NCBI GenBank assembly: GCA_963700955.1
Contig: CAVOZH010000003.1
Coordinates: 1 to 64,000 of the forward strand
DNA length: 64,000 bases
Direction: 5' to 3'
DNA from: Nocardioides_C sp963700955
Lineage (GTDB): Bacteria; Actinomycetota; Actinomycetes; Propionibacteriales; Nocardioidaceae
Shown: piece after piece, positions 60,987 to 64,000 of the stretch
Numbering within the stretch: the first letter of the stretch is position 1
Layout of the letters: each line of letters opens with the position of its first letter
Made by a program: the position numbers and the translations under genes
The notes under the pieces: model-generated
The model's input: only the letters and a program-made list of their open reading frames with translations
Database searches by the model: none
What the model was told of the DNA's origin: nothing

Positions 60987-61538
60987 ATGAACATCGCCAA
61001 GCTGCTCCGCTTGTTCGTCCGCACCGCGTCCGCCCACTGCGACACCGAGGACGGTCCCGCGGTCACCGACGGCCGTCGCGCCCTGGAGACCGGCAACGTC
61101 AACATCGCTCTCAAGTGGGTCCACCAGGGCGAAGAGGAGGAAGTGCGGGACGCGTTCACCCGCGCCGTCGCCGTACGAGATCTGTCGCCGGATGCGCGCG
61201 ACGTGGCCGACCGCTACTTCCTCGACGTCCTGATCCGGGTCCACCGCGCCGGCGAGGGGGCCGGTTTCGACGGCATCAAGCCCACCGGTGCGCACGTGCC
61301 CCCGCAGGTCGTCGCCGCCGACGAGGCGCTGTCGTTGGGCCGCATCGACCCGCTGCGCGGGCTCGTGGATGAGGAGCGCTGGGACGAGCTCGAGCGCAGG
61401 TTCGACCAGGCGGTGGCGCTGAAGGGCTTCGACGTCGACGACCTGGGTGCCGCCCGGGAGTACATGGAGGCGTACGTCTCGTTCTTCAAGTACGCCGAGG
61501 GTCACGACCACGACCACCAGCACGCCCACGCGCACTGA
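60987..61538 (+). CDS. AHCD-motif protein of unknown function (DUF6448-like) with His-rich tail
   Basis: Small protein of 183 aa. A short basic-hydrophobic leader (residues 1-15) is followed by SAHCDTEDGPAV, with His17, Cys18 and Asp19. The body is helical (GNVNIALKWV; YFLDVLIRVHRAGEG). The C-terminus is an alternating histidine tail at 173-183 with six His. As I recall, relatives (DUF6448) elsewhere carry a Sec signal that ends exactly before HCD. Ni-superoxide dismutase likewise exposes an N-terminal His-Cys-Asp after leader cleavage, but the second Cys of its nickel hook is absent here. AAGGAGGAAACC gives a near-perfect ribosome site. Its stop overlaps the protease start. Confidence 0.75.
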   Translation: MNIAKLLRLFVRTASAHCDTEDGPAVTDGRRALETGNVNIALKWVHQGEEEEVRDAFTRAVAVRDLSPDARDVADRYFLDVLIRVHRAGEGAGFDGIKPTGAHVPPQVVAADEALSLGRIDPLRGLVDEERWDELERRFDQAVALKGFDVDDLGAAREYMEAYVSFFKYAEGHDHDHQHAHAH

Positions 61539-61933
61539 TGTGGTGGCTCACCCGGGTGCGGTCGCACTCGATGGCACCCACCCTGACCGACGGTCAGCTC
61601 GTGCTCACCAGATCGCTCCGGCCGGCTCACGCAGTCGGCCGGGGTGACCTGGTCGTCCTGGACTCCCCGGTCGAACCGGACCAACACGTCGTCAAGCGGG
61701 TCGTCGGGCTGCCTGGTGAGAAGGTCACCTTCGACGCGGGCCGGGTGAGCATCGACGGCCGACCCCTGCCGGAGCCCTACGCGAGTCCGTCGGTGTTCCG
61801 CGGTGAGTACGACGTCCCGCCCGGGCACTTCCTCGTCCTCGGCGACAACCGGGACGTCTCCAGCGACAGCCGCTCCTGGAGCCGCCCCTACACGCCCCGA
61901 GCCGCCATACGCGGACGGCTGGTGCGGCGCTGA
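61538..61933 (+). CDS. Short S26-family signal-peptidase-like protease (SodX-like)
   Basis: Serine protease of 131 aa of family S26. The nucleophile is Ser11 in SHSMAPTL, the general base is Lys53 in VVKRVVGLPGE, and GDNRDVSSDSR (102-112) is the third motif. It begins almost at the active site and has no membrane anchor, unlike normal LepB. Short S26 enzymes of this sort include SodX, the nickel superoxide dismutase maturation protease. ATG 61538 shares its A with the preceding stop, so expression is coupled and the preceding AHCD protein is the obvious substrate. Confidence 0.8.
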   Translation: MWWLTRVRSHSMAPTLTDGQLVLTRSLRPAHAVGRGDLVVLDSPVEPDQHVVKRVVGLPGEKVTFDAGRVSIDGRPLPEPYASPSVFRGEYDVPPGHFLVLGDNRDVSSDSRSWSRPYTPRAAIRGRLVRR

Positions 61934-61994
61934 ACCGCCAAATCCCCCGTGGGAAACCGCGACCACCATGCCGGGCATGCCGAGCAGTCACGAC

Positions 61995-62453
61995 TCAGCG
62001 ACCGCAGCGGTCCACTCGCTCCCAGGGCCAGTCGGTGGCGAGCCAGTGGGCGACGGCGTCGGCGAGTGGTACGTCCAGGTCCGATCGGTCGGCCCGGACC
62101 CAGGACTGCACCGTGACGTCCCACTCCTCGGCGGCCGACGGATACAGGTAGACGCAGCCGATGACGTCGTTGTCGCCTGGGTCGAGGACAGTGAAGGTGA
62201 AGCCGGCGCGACGTCTGAAGTCGTCGGCGTGGCGGCGAAGGTCGGCGAGGTTTTCCTCGAGCGTCATGCCGTTGGGCGGTGGCCACTTGCCGTCGGGATA
62301 GCCGGGGGTGAAGCGGATGTGCTCGATGCTCGACATCCAGGCGGCATGGTCGGCCTGATTGTGCTGCGGCCCCAGCGGTTCGAGGTGGAACTGGTCGGTG
62401 GTGAGTGACGTCGGCGGATCGAAGCCGACTGGCACGAACTCGTCCGCGGTCAT
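61995..62453 (-). CDS. GNAT-like acetyltransferase-fold protein
   Basis: Protein of 152 aa with the GNAT outline: FHLEPLGPQHNQADHAAWM at the N-terminus and FTVLDPGDNDVIGCVYLYPS as the central strands. The acetyl-CoA loop is poorly conserved, so activity is uncertain. ATG 62453 is the best start. The adjacent S26 gene is convergent. Confidence 0.75.
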   Translation of the reverse strand: MTADEFVPVGFDPPTSLTTDQFHLEPLGPQHNQADHAAWMSSIEHIRFTPGYPDGKWPPPNGMTLEENLADLRRHADDFRRRAGFTFTVLDPGDNDVIGCVYLYPSAAEEWDVTVQSWVRADRSDLDVPLADAVAHWLATDWPWERVDRCGR

Positions 62454-62663
62454 GAGCGGGACCGTACTGGACTGGCCAGACATCCGCACTCGAGTTCTTC
62501 TCGGCGGTGCGGAACCGACACCCGCCGAGGTCGGCCAGGGCCTCGACCTGGTCGGCGACGGGTCGCGGCGCGGCGCGGCCCGACCTTGGTGACAGGTCGT
62601 CGGCGTAGGGCGCGAGCCCGGCGGGATCAACTGGTTGACCAAGATCTGGTTGGCCGAGCGGTC

Positions 62664-62681
62664 GCGGCAGCCTGACGCACC
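62664..62681 (+). repeat. Dispersed intergenic repeat, copy 6
   Basis: GCGGCAGCCTGACGCACC, three mismatches from the consensus but with the TGACGCACC core intact. It lies 50 bases before the end of the hydrolase gene. Confidence 0.5.
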
Positions 62682-62731
62682 TCTGGAGGACACGGGGAGG
62701 CGCAGGCGCAATGTCCGACCTAGGCAGGCCG

Positions 62732-63592
62732 TCAGTCCCCCGCGGTTTGCTGCAGCAGCGCCGTGACGAATGTGTCCCAGTCCGCAGGCGGCGGTAGCTC
62801 GTGGCCAACGCCCTGCAGCGGCAGTAGCGTGGCGTTCGGTATCGCCGTCGCTAGCGCCTGGCCATGTCCGAGGGGGAACAGGGGATCGTCGGTGCCGTGC
62901 ACGACCAACGTGGGCGCGACTATGTCGGCAAGGCAGCCGTCCGGCTCACGTCCGGGCTCGAGCTGCGCATGGTTGACCATCGCCGCGATATCGATGCTGC
63001 GCTCCACGATCTGCTCGACGACCGCGCGCACCCGGGTCTCGTCGAAGCCGCGCCGCATGAAGGCCCGCTGATCCTGGATCAGCCTCTCCACCACGGCCGC
63101 GCGGTCGGCCCAGTCCAGGTCCGGTTGTTCCCGCGCCGCTTCGAAGTGCGCGAGCAGGTCAGGCTCGATATCCGGCAACCCGGCGGGTGCGCCGGGCAAC
63201 GCCGCGGTGGTGTCGACCAGGGTCAGGGAACTGACCCGCTCGGGTGCTTCGACGGCGATGCACTGCGCGATGGCCCCGCCCATCGAGACACCGACGAGGT
63301 GGGCCTTGTCTATCCCGAGCGCTTCGAGCAGCGCGACCGCGTCGTCGCGCAGGTCGGCGCCGGTGTAGCCCGGCCGCCCGGGCGGATACGTGGTGGAACC
63401 ACCGGTGTCACGGTAGTCGTACCGAACGACATAGCGCTGCCCGGCGGCGAGACGCTCACAGAACCCGTCCTCCCACCAGTCCATCGGACTCGACATTCCA
63501 CCGATCAGCAGAACCGCCGGATCGTCGGCCTCCCCGAACGTCTGCACGCACAACTCAATACCGTTGGCGGGGACGAGGCGCTTGATGCTCAT
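62732..63592 (-). CDS. Alpha/beta hydrolase
   Basis: Hydrolase of 286 aa with the nucleophile elbow HLVGVSMGGAIAQ, the oxyanion loop LLIGGMSSPMDWW, the acid in VVHGTDDPLFPL and the catalytic His in GVGHELPPP. It resembles esterases of the proline-iminopeptidase/aclacinomycin methylesterase type. The substrate is unknown. ATG 63592 starts directly at the first strand. Confidence 0.88.
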   Translation of the reverse strand: MSIKRLVPANGIELCVQTFGEADDPAVLLIGGMSSPMDWWEDGFCERLAAGQRYVVRYDYRDTGGSTTYPPGRPGYTGADLRDDAVALLEALGIDKAHLVGVSMGGAIAQCIAVEAPERVSSLTLVDTTAALPGAPAGLPDIEPDLLAHFEAAREQPDLDWADRAAVVERLIQDQRAFMRRGFDETRVRAVVEQIVERSIDIAAMVNHAQLEPGREPDGCLADIVAPTLVVHGTDDPLFPLGHGQALATAIPNATLLPLQGVGHELPPPADWDTFVTALLQQTAGD

Positions 63593-64000
63593 GATCGTTC
63601 AGACCCGCATTCTGCTCGAAAGTCATCGGACTCCGGCGCGAGGCACCCGTCCGTCCATCCGCGTGGCGTGGTGCGCAGTGCTGCCCAGGCGACCGTATGA
63701 CGCGGGGGCGGGCGACCCCTGTGCGCGACTGGCGGCTCATGGCCGCCTCCCTCACGGCATGCTGGGCATCAGCTTGACGACTGAGGACGAGGCCGGGTTC
63801 TTTCGCGCCGCCGTGCGGGTATCGCAGAGGGTGGGAAGCTGGCCGTTTGCCATCCTGCTCCGGCTCCTGCCTCTGATGGCAAGGTCTGCCCCAAGACACC
63901 TGGACCGCACAAGCGGATCTGATCGTGGACCTCAAGCAGAACAAGGCCGGCGATTCGGTCCAGGTAAGCGGCAAGTACCTCGACTACATCGCCGCCGCCC
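63593..64000 (+). other. Terminal stretch with possible partial gene at the window edge
   Basis: No complete gene. A plus-strand frame from about 63886 reads DTWTAQADLIVDLKQNKAGD and stays open to the last base, so a gene may begin here (GTG 63925 possible) and continue beyond the window. I do not recognise it. Confidence 0.3.

Noticed and set aside
60987..61538. Identification of the AHCD protein as nickel superoxide dismutase (SodN)
   Set aside because: The nickel hook needs His-Cys-x-x-Pro-Cys; here the second Cys and the Pro are absent and the body is longer and different. Only the N-terminal logic and neighbouring protease are alike.
52450..62681. Dispersed 18-base repeats as integron attC sites or a CRISPR array
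   Set aside because: No paired core and inverse-core boxes, no integrase, irregular spacing over kilobases and no uniform spacers.

Overview
The window is high-GC DNA with strong GC3 bias, and nearly every real gene throws long antisense shadow frames. FbiC (coenzyme F420 synthesis), an ECF41 sigma factor, ROK and IclR regulators, and gene order all point to an actinobacterium. A Nocardioides-like member of the Nocardioidaceae is my best guess, from gene content only. No rRNA, tRNA, CRISPR array or intact transposase was seen.

The first part, about 1-42 kb, is made of long, orderly operons. Kilobases 0-5.4 carry a succinate-semialdehyde-type dehydrogenase, a cholesterol-oxidase-like GMC flavoprotein with a CxxCxxCxxxC quartet, a possible C-rich-loop small RNA, and guaA. 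Kilobases 5.5-20.3 form a two-carbon and lactate utilisation locus. It has glycerate kinase, a GlcD-like oxidase, malate synthase, GlcDEF glycolate oxidase, a lactate/glycolate permease, an IclR regulator, a TauE-type permease and LutABC. Glycolate would be oxidised to glyoxylate and condensed to malate, and lactate oxidised to pyruvate. A perfect ATTCCAC-N3-GTGGAAT palindrome sits before malate synthase. Kilobases 21.4-26 hold a ROK-regulated XylFGH-type sugar ABC transporter, followed by fbiC.

Kilobases 28.9-39.2 hold the most unusual metabolic cluster. It has four genes or remnants of the MpaB/latex-clearing-protein oxygenase superfamily (PF09995, formerly DUF2236), together with an aldehyde dehydrogenase, an acyl-CoA synthetase, a decayed acyl-CoA dehydrogenase, a Tat-exported flavin amine-oxidase-like protein and a MerR regulator. 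Three copies of TGACAG-N5-CTGT occur at promoters in the cluster. The set resembles oxidative C=C cleavage feeding aldehydes into beta-oxidation. Several members are frameshifted or truncated. Next, at 40.5-42.4 kb, an epimerase-ECF41 sigma operon is preceded by an exact TGTCACA-N16-CGTC promoter.

The second part, about 42.6-64 kb, is an accessory zone of small single genes (methyltransferase, NYN-LOTUS, GNAT, HIT, VOC, SRPBCC, hydrolases, MFS) mixed with gene remnants. An intergenic repeat, GCGGCGGARTGACGCACC, recurs at least six times between 52 and 63 kb. Near the end, an FNR-like regulator, a small protein with an N-terminal AHCD motif and a histidine-rich tail, and a short S26 protease form a tight unit. 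An FNR-type site is centred at -41.5 from an inferred start. The arrangement parallels Ni-superoxide dismutase SodN and its protease SodX, but the protein is not SodN. I regard this as the best candidate for an undescribed system.
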